From Gonocerus acuteangulatus (lineage: Eukaryota; Arthropoda; Insecta; Hemiptera; Coreidae), in assembly GCA_946811695.1 (NCBI GenBank), contig OX328124.1, positions 88,699,972-88,763,971 of the forward strand: a stretch of DNA of 64,000 nt, in the 5' to 3' direction. The translations under genes and the position numbers were made by a program. Within the stretch, counting starts at the first letter, position 1; every line of letters starts with the position of its first letter. The notes under the pieces are model-generated. The model was not told the origin of the DNA, ran no database searches, and saw only the letters and a program-made list of their open reading frames with translations. Below, piece by piece: positions 11,480 to 22,098 of the stretch.

Positions 11480-12480
11480 TTCTACTTCCACACGCTCTGG
11501 CACGCTTTCTGGTTTATCTCATTGGTGAGAGTTTTCTCTAAGACCTCTTCCATCGTCATAGTAATAGAGTTTTGAATTCCTTCAAGTCTGTAGCTTCGCT
11601 CTTCAACACGAGGCTTTATCAATAAATTAGATAATTCATAGAGGAACAGCTTCTGCCGCTCTTGTTTTTATCTCGACACAAGTTGGATTTTTCATAAAAA
11701 ATATGGTAAAAACAACCAGTGCTGTAATGTCAATGAATGTATAAAATGAACGAAGTGGCCACCTTTTTGTTCCCCTTTTGCATGAATGCAATCATCAGTA
11801 GTATCAATCCCCTTTTGTCTCATTATGAAACAAATTTATACTTGAATTTTTCTTAGGTTGGTTTTCATCAATTCGGGCATCTTGACATTGGGTTGATAGC
11901 AAAAACAAATTTCTTCTTGTGGTTATAATTTTGCTATATATGATTGGAGGGTAACTGGAGAGTATCTTGTTGCAGGATCAGTAAAAAGAAATAGAGATAA
12001 ATATCTGCCGGAAACCTTTTTTAGTTGATCGGGAATGTGCATTCTTCTAGACTTAAGTGTGCTAACAGAGGTCAAATTTAAGTTAGCACAGAGTTCTTCA
12101 GCTAAATCTACCCCAGAATAGTACCGATCTGCTGTCACATTCCTACCAGAATCCTTTATAAGGCTCCTCATCAGTTTTTGTGACAACAGCGCTGGAACCT
12201 TTTTCATTTCCAGTAACAGAATCTTTTGATCACAAAATACTTATATTTTTAACACATATCGATCATTGGAATCCGAACTCATTCTGATGTATTTGTCTGT
12301 TTGTCCTTCCTAAAAACCTTAAATGCACATCTTCCCCTGAATAAGGACAGCGCACCCATCAATGGTGCTATTCGTTCCTGATTTCATCATGGACATCTCT
12401 TATATCGAGCATCTTAAGACTCAAACACTTCACTAAAGGTACCAAAGTTATCGTTTATTCCCCATCTTTATTCTAGGCTC
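11480..12480 (-). pseudogene. piggyBac transposase pseudogene (DDE domain and C-terminal part)
   Basis: Antisense to the host gene. Reading leftward, a frame at about 12345 gives SLFRGRCAFKVF, matching the piggyBac 'FRGRCPFR.Y' block. The clean 94-codon stretch 12207-11923 contains GRNVTADRYYSGVDLAEEL and then HIPDQLKK, matching 'GRNVT.D.ftS..LAeeL' and the 'RkNkr.IP' block. Further left, about 11835-11700, reads RQKGIDTTDD (the 'tKgGVDt.D' block) followed by a WP/FYTFIDITAL-like piece. Several frameshifts and stops separate these blocks, so it cannot make a transposase. No TTAA-flanked terminal repeats were identified. Confidence is high for family and for pseudogene status; the borders are approximate. 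Confidence 0.8.
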
Positions 12481-12730
12481 CCTGGTGCAAGCCTGGAGGC
12501 CTCCACATTGTCGCAGGTGCATCGTCTATGCGTCCATTTTAGACATTAATAACTCAAGTGTTAGAAAGTGCTTAAGGAAGAAGAAAAAAAAATTGGAAAA
12601 TATGTTAGCTCCATAAATAAAAAAAAGAGCCACAGACACACTGTAACCTCACTTCAGATTTACTGCATTAATTACCTCATAAAACTTTACTAATTAGGTA
12701 TTACCTTTCGAAATCCACAACAACAAAAAA

Positions 12731-13952
12731 AAGTCCGTCACGCAGGAGCTGCATCACTAAGCACTTTCCTCAGAATTTGGGTAGTGTAGACTGCTTTCCA
12801 GAACAATTTGCTTAAAATATCCTACATAAATAAAATAAAAACGTGAATAGTTCTCATTTTGTAATGAGTAACTGATCAATTATTAATTTGCATCCAGAGT
12901 TATGTTTAGACATGGTACCTACTACACTACGTAATAAATACAAAAATCCTCATATTATCGTATTTTGATCTAACGCAGGAACAGAATACAGTCACTCTAG
13001 TGGTAGAAAGCGCTCCTTGCGGCGGCTTTGTGAACCTACGTCTGCCGGCTTTTCTATTCAAATATATTACAAATTAAACCCCCGCTTTCCGATTGACCGA
13101 TTCAGCTCATTTTTACAACACTTCTTTCTCATGAGTTACCCACGACGTATACAGCGTTTCGTTACAATACAGCAGAAATTACGACCGGTATGAGTATATT
13201 AGGAATTTGGGTCCGGAGTAAACCCCCCCTTCTAATGAACCGATTTAGTTTCTTTTTACAACACATATTTACCTGTAGATTACCACTTCGAATACCGAGT
13301 TTCGTCAAAATATACCAAAAATCACGGCTGGTAGTGGCGAATTGGTATTGTGGGTCCGGAGTAAACCCCCCCCCCCTCCTAATGAACCGATTTCGTTTAT
13401 TTTTACAACACATATTTACCTGTGGATTAGCACTACGAATACCGAGTTTCGTCGAAATATACCAAAAATCACGGCTGGTAGTGGCGAATTGGTATTGTGG
13501 GTCCGGAGTAAACCCCCCCTTCTAATGAACCGATTTAGTTCATATTTATATCTCACTTTTCTCTCTATATTAACACTACGAATACCAAGTTTCGTTGAAA
13601 TATAACAAATATTACGGCTGACATAGTCAAATAAGTGTTTTGGGTTCGGGGTAAACCCCCCCTTCCGGTGGACCGACTTTGGTGGTTAACGAACTCGTTC
13701 AATCGTTTGCTAATTGAATGCTATATACCAAGTTTCGTGACGAAAAAACAAAAACTCTGGCCGCTATCGTGTTAACAGACACATATATATATATGCATAT
13801 ATATATATATATATATAGATATATATAAATTTTAACGGGGGTCATTTTCGGTGTCTACTAGGTAGGATCGATAAAGATTTGAAGAAATTTTTCAAAAATT
13901 CCGTCATGAGTCCAACCTCAATAGCTACTTTCCTTCGGAGGAAAGTGCTAAA
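12731..13952 (-). mobile_element. Helentron-like element, family A, copy 1 (in nAChR intron)
   Basis: In minus orientation the 5' end is TTTTTAGCACTTTCCTCCG with the hairpin CTTTCC/GGAAAG (13930-13946). The (TA)n core is at about 13785-13830. The 3' end is GAGGAAAGTGCTTA, hairpin GCAGCTCCTGC, then GTGACGGACTTTTTTTT (12731-12775). The body holds three or four tandem units of about 155 bp anchored on 'gagtaaaccccccct' and 'taccaagtttcgt'. Open frames within it are by-products of these units. Confidence 0.7.
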
Positions 13953-14129
13953 AATCAGCTAGAAATATCAGATAAAATTTATCCATGTACAAATCAATAT
14001 ATTTTCTATATTGTCTGAATGATTCAGTTTAATAGTTTATAATTTCTATATTGGACATATTTCTGTCTGAATATGCCATAAACAACATAAATGAGCCCCT
14101 CTTGAGTGCTTATCATCAGAGGAGTACAT

Positions 14130-14310
14130 ACCTTCCCAGGGGGGGGGGGGGCTCTTTTTGAGCACAAAAGCAATTTTTTGAAGAGAAACAACAAATTTTT
14201 ATATACATATTATTATTAGTGAATATAAGGGTGTTAACCTATAGATAACCCGTCCTAAAATTCTTAGTTAATAATAGTGTACGGTAAAATTTAAATAAAT
14301 TACATAAGTA
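14130..14310 (+). mobile_element. SINE tail fragment (family X)
   Basis: 'gggtgttaacctatagata' and 'acccgtcctaaaattctta' match the tail of the tRNA-derived SINEs at 21633-21860 and 33516-33712. The tRNA-like head is missing. Confidence 0.6.
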
Positions 14311-14798
14311 TTTCTGACAAATATTTTCTTTTTCCTATTTTTTATAAATTTCATGGGTAGAGATATGAATAAAACAATAGAATGGGGGGCTTGAAAAGCC
14401 CATTGGTTAGCATCCCTGGGTTAAAATAAAATATTTATTTACAGACTGCCTGAGATACAATTACTTGAACATACTGTGACTTATGTGAATTTTTAAGTGT
14501 AGCCCAGAAATAGAAACAATGCCAACATTAAAAAATAAGCAAACTATAATGGTTTTAACAATATTTAAAATTATATTCGTGCGTGGCTTGAAAATTAGAT
14601 GTAAACATTGGACGCAATATTTTAGTAATAATAACTAGTGGTGCAAGAGGGCTCTTATTTAATAAGAGTCATTTCATAATTTCCAATACAATGGATAGTC
14701 TAAAAGTATTTATTTGTAAGAATTCATTGAAAAATACGGATACACATTATATTATGAATATAACTTATTTCTTTAATGAAACATTGATTCCATTTCAG

Positions 14799-15021
14799 TG
14801 TTTGTGAAGCACTGTCTGGGCTGAGTGGATCCTGCCAAGTCCATGGTCCTTCATTAGTTTCCGCAGATACTGAAGAAATGACAATATCAGATTCTAAATC
14901 ACCTCCTATTCTTCGCTCTCCGGCTTTCTCTCATTCTCGCTGCCCACCCACGATGCATAAATCCTGCTTCTGTGTTAGGTTCATTGCAGAACACACAAAA
15001 ATGCAGGAGGATTCAACAAAG
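14799..15021 (+). CDS. nicotinic acetylcholine receptor alpha subunit, loop/MA-helix exon
   Basis: Exon between the acceptor 'tccatttcag' and the donor GTAAAA. After the split Ser codon it encodes 74 residues. Residues 1-55 are Ser/Pro/Cys-rich variable cytoplasmic loop. Residues 59-74 read VRFIAEHTKMQEDSTK, the conserved amphipathic MA segment immediately before TM4 in alpha-type insect subunits ('FIAEHTK..EDSTKVKEDWK'). This segment lines the intracellular portals of the channel in the family. The exon ends in phase 0 and continues directly into VKEDWKYV at 18754. No frame damage is seen. Confidence 0.9.
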
Positions 15022-15765
15022 GTAAAACGATAACTGGTAATTAATAGATTAAGATGTTTGTACAAACTACCCAAAAGCTTGTTTAAAAAGCTAAAATTAA
15101 TTTGTTAAAAATAGTGAGAAAAAAAACAGTACAAAGGATAGTAAATTTTCATGAAGTAAATTTAGGGATCCACATTGTTTTACTTTTTCGGCTAAACAAA
15201 AAGTATCTTTGAATCTTAATATGGCTTGAGTGCAGCCTTCACCAAAAACCTCATGGTTTTTCTTGCATTTTCTATTACTGGCTTTGTCTATACTCAAGTC
15301 TCAATTATCCTTTTTTCCTGATAAATTTGGGTACAATAGTCCTTTTAGATCAAGCTACGTTTCCCTTTGAGGGACCCTGAATGTCTATATATCTATTTCT
15401 ATGTTACGATTCTTTGTTACAGTTAAACAAATTTGAATACCTTGTATTTTCAATGGCCAGAGGTCATAAAACTATGGAATTTTGGAAATTATCATTGCTC
15501 TCATTAGGTCAACGATTGAGAGCCTGCAGGGAGAACATTTCCTGCCTAATGGTGTAGCTAAAATATATTTAATAATTTTGTATATACCACAGATAACCAT
15601 GAAATTTTAGTCATGCGAGGCAAAACTATTCTACTTTAAAGCCGAAAAATCAGAAGGCTGCTGAAACAAATAAACAAAGAAATTATTAAGTTATTTATTT
15701 GATATTATACAACAAAGAAATTTAAAAATATCATAAAGTTTCAAAATTATAAATAACCTATTTAA

Positions 15766-16295
15766 CCCTTAACCACAGGCTTGCGGTCCCAGAGACCGCG
15801 CTCGGAAAATATGCCCTGATTCCAAGTAGATCTAGTTGCCTGAGACCAGCTTTACTTTGTTTACCTTTCCGTTTAGGCGGGAACTACCTGTTCCCACTTC
15901 CGGTTGCCTTCTATTTCCCATAGTGCACGTGGCATTGGAGGCTAAGTTCTGCTCGCGGTCTCCCTGACCTCATGCCTGTGAATGTGTGACTTTTTGAATT
16001 GAAGTCATTGTATTGATTCTGGGTATTCCGTTTATTTTTTTAAATAAATATCAAGTGTTAATCTTATCTAACAGTTATGTTGGCTCAAAACTGTCCAGAA
16101 AACTCGAGAATTTACACCGATGATCCATGGTTTGCTGAAACCGTATTGGAATGGTTACAAGATGAAGAAAATGACAGTGACATTTCCAATATCTATATTT
16201 TTTTACTTATTATTATTTCTATTTTTAAAGGTTCGGAAATAAGACAAGTTTGAAAAGAAAAAATCAATCCCCGGAAGACCTGCCAATCATGATCC

Positions 16296-16339
<44 letters not shown>

Positions 16340-17012
16340 CCTAATAGTGTTACCTTTATGTTACACCAATTTGTTTACAAAATTGTTTCGTCCTGTTTGT
16401 CAAAACTGTTCAGGTCAAAACATCCAAGAAAACAATGTAAATGATGATTAAGAACACATTTTTATACTTTTTTTAGCGATTATATTTTTTATTATTATTA
16501 TTTTATTTTTAAGCATACGAACTTTCTCTTCTATACTCGTATTATGGTTATTTTGAAGTTTTGAACGTATTTTGCTACCATAAAAAAATGTTTTTAAAAA
16601 ATAAGTGTTTATTCTTATTTGTTGAGCAGCTGATTTTCATCAATTTTATTTTTTCAATTATATTGTTTATTTCGTTGGTTTAATTATTATATATTCATCT
16701 GTATGTCTTCACATTTCAATTAAATTTGATGGTACCTACTATTTACCAAAAATTAGTTGTACAAAGCATGTTGAATGGAAAGTTCATTAAAATGTAGGAA
16801 AAAAATGTTTTTATTATTTTAACAATTTTTGATAAATCTTTTGTCAACTTTTACAACATTTGTCATTGAAAAGAATGTGTTATAAGAAATACTCCCAAAG
16901 AAGAAAGCGCCAGCGGCAATTGAGAGGCCCACAGGGCGAGTTTTAGGGGCTGGAGTCTGGGAGACCGCATGCCTGTAGTTGCGTTACAAAAATCCATGCC
17001 TGTAGCTAAGGG
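15766..17012. mobile_element. non-autonomous piggyBac-type element, TTAA duplication
   Basis: Bounded by TTAA at 15762-15765 and 17013-17016. The termini are CCCTTAACCACAGGCTTG and, inverted, CCCTTAGCTACAGGCATG, matching at 15 of 18 positions. CCC at the end plus TTAA duplication is diagnostic of piggyBac. Inside, an ATG at 16078 opens a short frame (MLAQNCPENSRIYTDD...) rich in Glu/Asp near DEENDSD, compatible with a piggyBac N-terminus. A later Cys-containing piece (about 16350-16440) may be the remains of the C-terminal cysteine-rich domain. The catalytic centre is absent, and a 36-nt A-run interrupts the interior (about 16299-16334). Confidence 0.75.
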
Positions 17013-17370
17013 TTAAAGACATTGGTATTATATTTCAATTAAATTAACTAGGTAAATTAAGTAATTAAGCTGAAAGCTCATCATATCCAATTTCAGTAGC
17101 GCTTTAAAATTACTTTGTGAAATTATTTTATGCTCATTCTTTTAAGAAGGAACATAAAAAAATGATTATTATTACAGTAAATTAGGTATCGAGTACCATT
17201 AATTATTTTTTCCGGGCAGACTTGTTTCAATAATCAAGAATATGTTCAAGATAACAAGTAACAAAAAGACATGCTTTCATTTATGAAAAGGATAAATACA
17301 TCATGATAAAGTAAAGGTTGATGTCATTGTAATGTACATTCAGCTGGCTCATTGACAGCTTCTTCAGCGG

Positions 17371-17545
17371 TCTTTTCGTATGGTTCCTCCCTCTCTCCAT
17401 AGGGGGGGGGGAAAGCTGCTTAATGAGGTTGACCTCATGACGCAGCACGGAACATTTCAGAAACCATAGTTCTTGAAAATAACGGTGGTTAAAATTTGTG
17501 TGTTTGTATATATACATATACATATGATGTGTTGTGATATCATCA
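17371..17545 (+). mobile_element. 5' fragment related to family B
   Basis: TTTTCGTATGGTTCCTCCC, a hairpin-like CCATAGGGGGG and 'gaggttgacctcatgacgc' are followed by 'cttgaaaataacggtggtt', which is shared with family B just before its TA core (here TATATACATATACATATG). No 3' end found. Confidence 0.55.
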
Positions 17546-18319
17546 AACATAAAAATCGCTAAATGAAAAGAAACGTAAATAATATGGTGAAAATCTAACT
17601 TATGGGAGGGGGGAAATAAAAGGTTTTTTTTTCATAAATAAGTAATATATTTCATATACAATTCAATATAAATAAAACATTTGGCACAACCTTAAAAAAG
17701 CTCAGCTCACTGTTTTCCAAAAAATATGTGATGTGAGAACAACACATTTTACTTTACATATAGCATTTAGATTGTCTCGGCAGTAGCATTGCACAGGCCA
17801 CATTTTTTGGCGCTATATCAGTCACTTGGGAAGATGTCTCCTTGAGTGTAGGATCGTGGAGGCATGTGCTCTCATTCTGGCAACCAACATCGGCGTGTGC
17901 TTGTGAGCCTGGCTATATTATATGAACATTGTAGGTGTGCCGATTTTGTTCTTGATTGAAGAGCTCAGTGCCAAAGGAGACTAACTCACAATTAGAAATA
18001 ACTGAAAAAATCGGATTTAAAGTTAGGAAGAATCTGAACAAAATTAGTATTGGTGACAGAAATGATTTTAATTCGACCAATTCAAATATGACACCCTCAA
18101 CGCATGTTTGTCTTCAGGGTAAAGGTTATGCATTTTTATTGAACATAGCTTTATTGATTATTGGTTAAGATTCATTTCTGTAGGAAATTGTGTTAGATTC
18201 TAATGATTACGTTCAACTTACCACAATTTCCCAATCTAAAGAAATTTCAGAAAATAAATGAAAATCTGAAGAATGCTCATTTCTCTTTCTTTTTCAAATA
18301 TTTCTCTTAGTTTGATGTC

Positions 18320-18376
18320 TCTCACTGGTGAGTTTATGCAGTTCCAGTGAGATTTTTTTTTTTTTTTTTTTTTTTT
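18320..18376 (+). repeat. hairpin followed by T-run, candidate 3' end of a Helentron-like subfamily
   Basis: CTCACTGG and CCAGTGAG form an inverted pair around 'tgagtttatgcagtt', followed by about 20 T. The order (ATGCAGTTCC, a hairpin, then a T-run) echoes the family B 3' terminus and could belong to the TTTTAGTGAG subfamily at 9757. Confidence 0.35.
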
Positions 18377-18515
18377 ATCCTCTGAGTAAGGAAATTGTGC
18401 ATATCAAATCACTGATGATAGATAGATGCTCTTAAACAGCATCAGCAGGAAATTATTATTTATTTTTTTCAATTCTGAACATTGAATGTGTCCCAAGGCT
18501 AGGTTCTTCTAGACA

Positions 18516-18518
<3 letters not shown>

Positions 18519-18567
<49 letters not shown>
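18519..18567. repeat. poly-A tract
   Basis: About 49 A in a row in the nAChR intron, 187 bp upstream of the terminal coding exon. Confidence 0.9.
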
Positions 18568-18569
<2 letters not shown>

Positions 18570-18753
18570 TACAATAATTCATCTCTTCGAAGTTTAAGTG
18601 CTTCTATATTTAATGTGCAGTTAATTTGCTATTGTTGATGAATCATGAACCTTCTACTTTAATAATAAAATAACCAGGATTGTTTGTCACAAAACTAAGT
18701 TAGGGATTAATGAAAGTTTTCTTCAAAACAATAGAAGTTCTTTTTATTTTAAG

Positions 18754-18930
18754 GTGAAAGAAGACTGGAAATACGTAGCAATGGTACTAGATCGACTCTT
18801 CCTCTGGATTTTTACTTTAGCAGTCCTAGTGGGGACTGCTGGAATTATCCTCCAAGCACCGACGTTGTATGATGACAGAGTGCCAATCGATAAAAAGTTT
18901 TCTGAGTTTGCTACATCTTTGGTCAGGTAA
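18754..18930 (+). CDS. nicotinic acetylcholine receptor alpha subunit, TM4/C-terminal exon
   Basis: The acceptor AG is at 18752-18753. The reading frame continues in phase 0 as [18 protein letters not shown], then the hydrophobic TM4 segment (exon residues 15-33) and the extracellular tail [12 protein letters not shown]...FATSLVR, with TAA at 18928-18930. The insect alpha signatures [17 protein letters not shown] and QAPTLYDD are intact, so this is the 3' end of a neuronal nAChR alpha subunit. Such subunits form pentameric cation channels at insect cholinergic synapses and are the neonicotinoid target class. Which paralogue cannot be settled here. The last bases, CAGGTAAAT, are also a good splice donor: splicing at 18926 to the acceptor at 21882 would give Arg-Gln-stop, a tail one residue longer. 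No truncation or frameshift is seen. Confidence 0.93.
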   Translation: MKEDWKYVAMVLDRLFLWIFTLAVLVGTAGIILQAPTLYDDRVPIDKKFSEFATSLVR

Positions 18931-18973
18931 ATTTCATATAAAGTATTATTTTTTGGTAAGTGTGGTTGTTTAA

Positions 18974-19999
18974 CCCTTTCCGTACCGTGGACTGCTCCAG
19001 CAGTTGAGAGCGGTCGGGACCCACATACCGTGGACTTGTGTAGAAGTCGAAGGAAGACGGGACCCACGTACCGTGGACTTGTACAGCAGTCGAGAACTCG
19101 GCGTATCTCTCGCATTCTTTATCTTCTCGTTTCTCGACTTTAGAGCTATCTAGCGTTACCGTATTGTACTTCTAGTATTCCTGCCTATTACTAGATGGCA
19201 TTTGAATGAAGTTTTTGGTCGTTTTTAGTCTAATTAGAACTCGTCTTCTCCGCCCAGTTACCCGGTCAACCATAATCAAATTACCGTTTGTTTTAATACT
19301 TCTGTACATTCCTAACAGCATTTGTTAGCAAAATCAGTTAACTTTAATCCTGAAGTTAAGATCTTATAGTCGTGTTTTGTTAAATTTAGAAAAACTGTTT
19401 TTTTTTTATTGCATGTCCTGCATCTTTAAAAAAATATATAATATTTAATTAAAATGTTTAATATATTAAATATTTAATTAAATAATTCATTAAATAAACT
19501 GTAAATATTTATAAATATGCTTTTGTTTTTGTAACTAAATTTTATACATAAAAAAAAAATTTAACTCCGGTGGAGTACAAAGTCACGGATCAAAAATGAA
19601 AATGGAAAACTTATTTGCCGTAATTATTGAGTATTTAATTCCTTTGCTTATAATTCATAAAAGAAAGGGCAAATGGTAACTGAGAAAAAAACCTTCTTTT
19701 TTTTACTCGTATATATAATAAAGCTTTTTTATTACTTATTTTTAAAGAAAGTTATTCAACTTAAAATAATTATTTAAATGCCAAACTAATTCAGCGTAAA
19801 TAAAAATTAATAATCAATGTAAGCAAAATAAAAATAAAAAGTATAAAAGACGAGTTTAAGTACGGCTAGGAGATCGCTGAAAGTCGAGGCGCTGTGACCG
19901 AGAGTGGGAAAAGTATCCCGTACAGAGGGACCGAGGCTGGGTGCGAGTATCCCGTACAGGAGAATACATCTCCCCACAGCTCTTTGCGTAAGGAAAGGG
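18974..19999. mobile_element. non-autonomous piggyBac-like element (1026 bp), TTAA duplication
   Basis: Exact TTAA at 18970-18973 and 20000-20003. The termini are CCCTTTCCGTAC and, inverted, CCCTTTCCTTAC. The left end has two or three short direct repeats around 'accgtggact' and 'gacccac'; the right end has repeats of 'gtatcccgtacag'. Only AT-rich noncoding sequence lies between. It begins 44 bp after the receptor stop codon, so it is in the 3'UTR or the last intron. Confidence 0.8.
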
Positions 20000-20008
20000 T
20001 TAAAAAAT

Positions 20009-20156
20009 TTACCTTATTGTGAAACCGGTTAGCAGTGAATCCCTGCTTACCAGTTTTACAATAAGGTAAATTATAACACTTATAGTTAATTATATCATTT
20101 ATAGTCTTGTAACATTATATCACTGCCAATGGTACCATGTTACAAGACTATAAAAT
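20009..20156. repeat. two adjacent hairpins
   Basis: 'atttaccttattgt' pairs with 'acaataaggtaaat' (about 20008-20072), and 'tttatagtcttgtaac' pairs with 'gttacaagactataaa' (about 20099-20154). They lie beside the right end of the TTAA element and may be a small palindromic MITE pair. Confidence 0.7.
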
Positions 20157-21235
20157 AAATAGTTACCCAAAATATCAATCATTTTTTTGTGCAGGCAGGT
20201 CAATGAATAATAGTCCAAATTAGCATAATTACAAATTTATAAAAATGGCTCTTCATTTATCGCATCCACGGATGCTTCTTAAGAAGCCTAAAATCCAAGT
20301 ACAGCCTTGTAAAATATAGACAAATCTTCCACTACAAGGACTATGTCATAATTCAGTTATAAAGCTCTGTGTTCTTAAGGTAGGCCAGTACAGTGTTCAA
20401 GTTATGGCTATCATTGTCAAAGAGTTCCAGCCTATCATTAAGGAGATTAAAATTGCATCATCTAGGGTAGCAAATTTTTTAATGTAAATTTAGTGACATA
20501 TATACTGCATATGGTTCTATGTCATCTAGTCAATAGGAATTTGTGACTCAATGTAATTATAACCACTTAAGGAATAGAATAGAAGAATGCATTTTTATCA
20601 GAACGGACAATTGCAATTCATATTTGTCCAATCCATAGTGAAGTGAGAACTACTTATTCACATTTATTTACTTTGGGACAAGATGGCTCTTTCTTGAATA
20701 ACCATTGCTTGTAACAGATAGACTCATCTCTTCGGTATTTTCTTCTCTTTACTAGGAATGCTTAAGAACTAACTTGTTTGATCTTAGCACTTCCAGAGAA
20801 TGAATGATTGTTGACTTTTAATACAGCATTCAGTTATTTCATTGAATTATAAAAAATGAAATAAAAACATAACAATAAACGGATGATTTCCAATAATGTT
20901 AGAACCTTTCATATCAAACCTCCAGATATCCCCTAAGCATCAATAGTTTCCAGAAAAAACCAGCTTAAGGCCACAGGTACGATACGAACGATGAGCGATG
21001 ATCGACGCCGCCCTGTGGAACCAGGAGGGTGAAACAAGTTTTGCTCCACAGGCATCTAAGGTCTTGCGGGTTTCCGTCTCCTAAGGTTAATAAGTGGATG
21101 GAAACCACAGCAAGAATATCTAATAATAAAAATATTTTTCACAAAGAGTAAATATATCTTAAATGAAATAAGTAAAAAATTGAATACAACTATCTAAGCC
21201 AAGTATTATATTATGTACTATAATTAATTTATTAT
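20157..21235. other. AT-rich sequence without recognised features
   Basis: Within the possible last intron or downstream region of the receptor. No gene or clear repeat is seen, apart from a repeated 'ccacagg' motif near 20970-21055. Confidence 0.45.
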
Positions 21236-21400
21236 GGAGCCCTCGTGGCCATGAGCACTCCATGCCTCAGCTTGTGTGTTCGTTGTCCACTGGGGGAGGT
21301 AGCTTTCAAAAAAGAAAAAGCTTAAGCCCTACATTGTTTATAAAAGAGTGGTAATGTGTGGATAATGGGTCCCCAAAAGTGGGCGTTCAAATTGAAATAA
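21236..21400 (+). mobile_element. degenerate SINE (family X)
   Basis: 'gagcactccatgcctcagc', 'gtgttcgttgtccact' and 'aaaaagaaaaagcttaagccct' follow the order of the intact copy at 21633 with many changes. Confidence 0.55.
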
Positions 21401-21632
21401 ATTAACTATTTTGAGCTATTTACATATGTAAATTTCTATAAATTAGATAAATTATGACAAAATATGAAATAATTATGTAATGTTAAAAAAATTACATGGA
21501 GATATATCAATAATGTAATATTTACTAAACAAATAATAAATTTACTAAAAAATATTGAATTATTAAAATGTCATTATAGTACAGTCAGAAAGACCAATGA
21601 ACATAAAGCATTGCAATTGTTTACATATTATT

Positions 21633-21870
21633 TAGGAGGTCCGGTGGTCGCGGGTGTTAAGGCGTGAGGACTTAACACTCCATGCCAAGGGTCGTGGGTT
21701 CAATTCCTACTAGGGGTGGTGTCTTTTCTTTGCAAAAAAGAAAAGGCATCAGCCCTATCCTGGCTAGAAAAGGGTGGTGACCTATAGATAACTTGTCCTA
21801 AAATTCTGAGTTTATTATAATGGACATTAACATTTAAGTAAACAAATAAATATATGATTTCATGAAACTT
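21633..21870 (+). mobile_element. tRNA-derived SINE (family X)
   Basis: The head has a box-A-like 'ggtcgcgggtgtt' and box B GGGTTCAATTCC. Then come the internal complementary pair TTTTCTTTGC/AAAAGAAAAGG, 'gccctatcctggctagaaaa' and the tail 'gtcctaaaattctgag'. Other copies are at 33516, 45775 and (tail only) 14130. It lies directly upstream of the candidate last acceptor at 21882. Confidence 0.75.
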
Positions 21871-21882
21871 TATTTATTTCAG

Positions 21883-22098
21883 GCAATGAACCATTTTTGG
21901 AAGTTGTGAAGGAATTGATACTGGAATGCTCCTCTTACTCCAGGGTGGGCTGAGCTCTTGGTAGCTTTGTATTTTTACGAAGAGATTATTCATGCAAGTG
22001 TGCATTTTTAGATGATCGACAGCGATAAGTAGTGGAGAGCCAATTCAGTTCATAGGGAATAGCCCCAGGTTTTTGTACTTAAAAGTTTGAAAAATAAA
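21883..22098 (+). other. candidate alternative last exon / 3'UTR of nAChR
   Basis: The acceptor 'tttatttatttcag' ends at 21882. Joined to the donor at 18926, it adds CAA TGA and the message would then be 3'UTR. An AATAAA at 22093-22098 is the first downstream polyadenylation hexamer. This is inference from splice signals alone; the message may instead end after the TAA at 18930. Confidence 0.35.

Larger units (their letters stand above)
10605..14798 (+). other. nAChR intron (4194 bp), loaded with transposons
   Basis: GT-AG intron (donor 10605, acceptor AG 14797-14798 after 'ttgattccatttc'). It contains the antisense piggyBac pseudogene, a family A Helentron-like element and a SINE tail. The rest is AT-rich and featureless. 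Confidence 0.75.
15022..18753 (+). other. nAChR intron (3732 bp)
   Basis: Runs from donor GTAAAA at 15022 to acceptor AG at 18752-18753 after 'tttttatttta'. It carries a TTAA-flanked piggyBac-like element, a family B-related 5' end, poly-A tracts and unremarkable AT-rich sequence. Confidence 0.8.

Noticed and set aside
13162..13605. Open frames of 83-111 residues on both strands
   Set aside because: Tandem units of the family A element, with C-runs giving Pro strings; not coding.
18744..19115. 123-residue minus-strand open frame
   Set aside because: Antisense shadow of the nAChR TM4 exon and the TTAA element's GC-richer left end.
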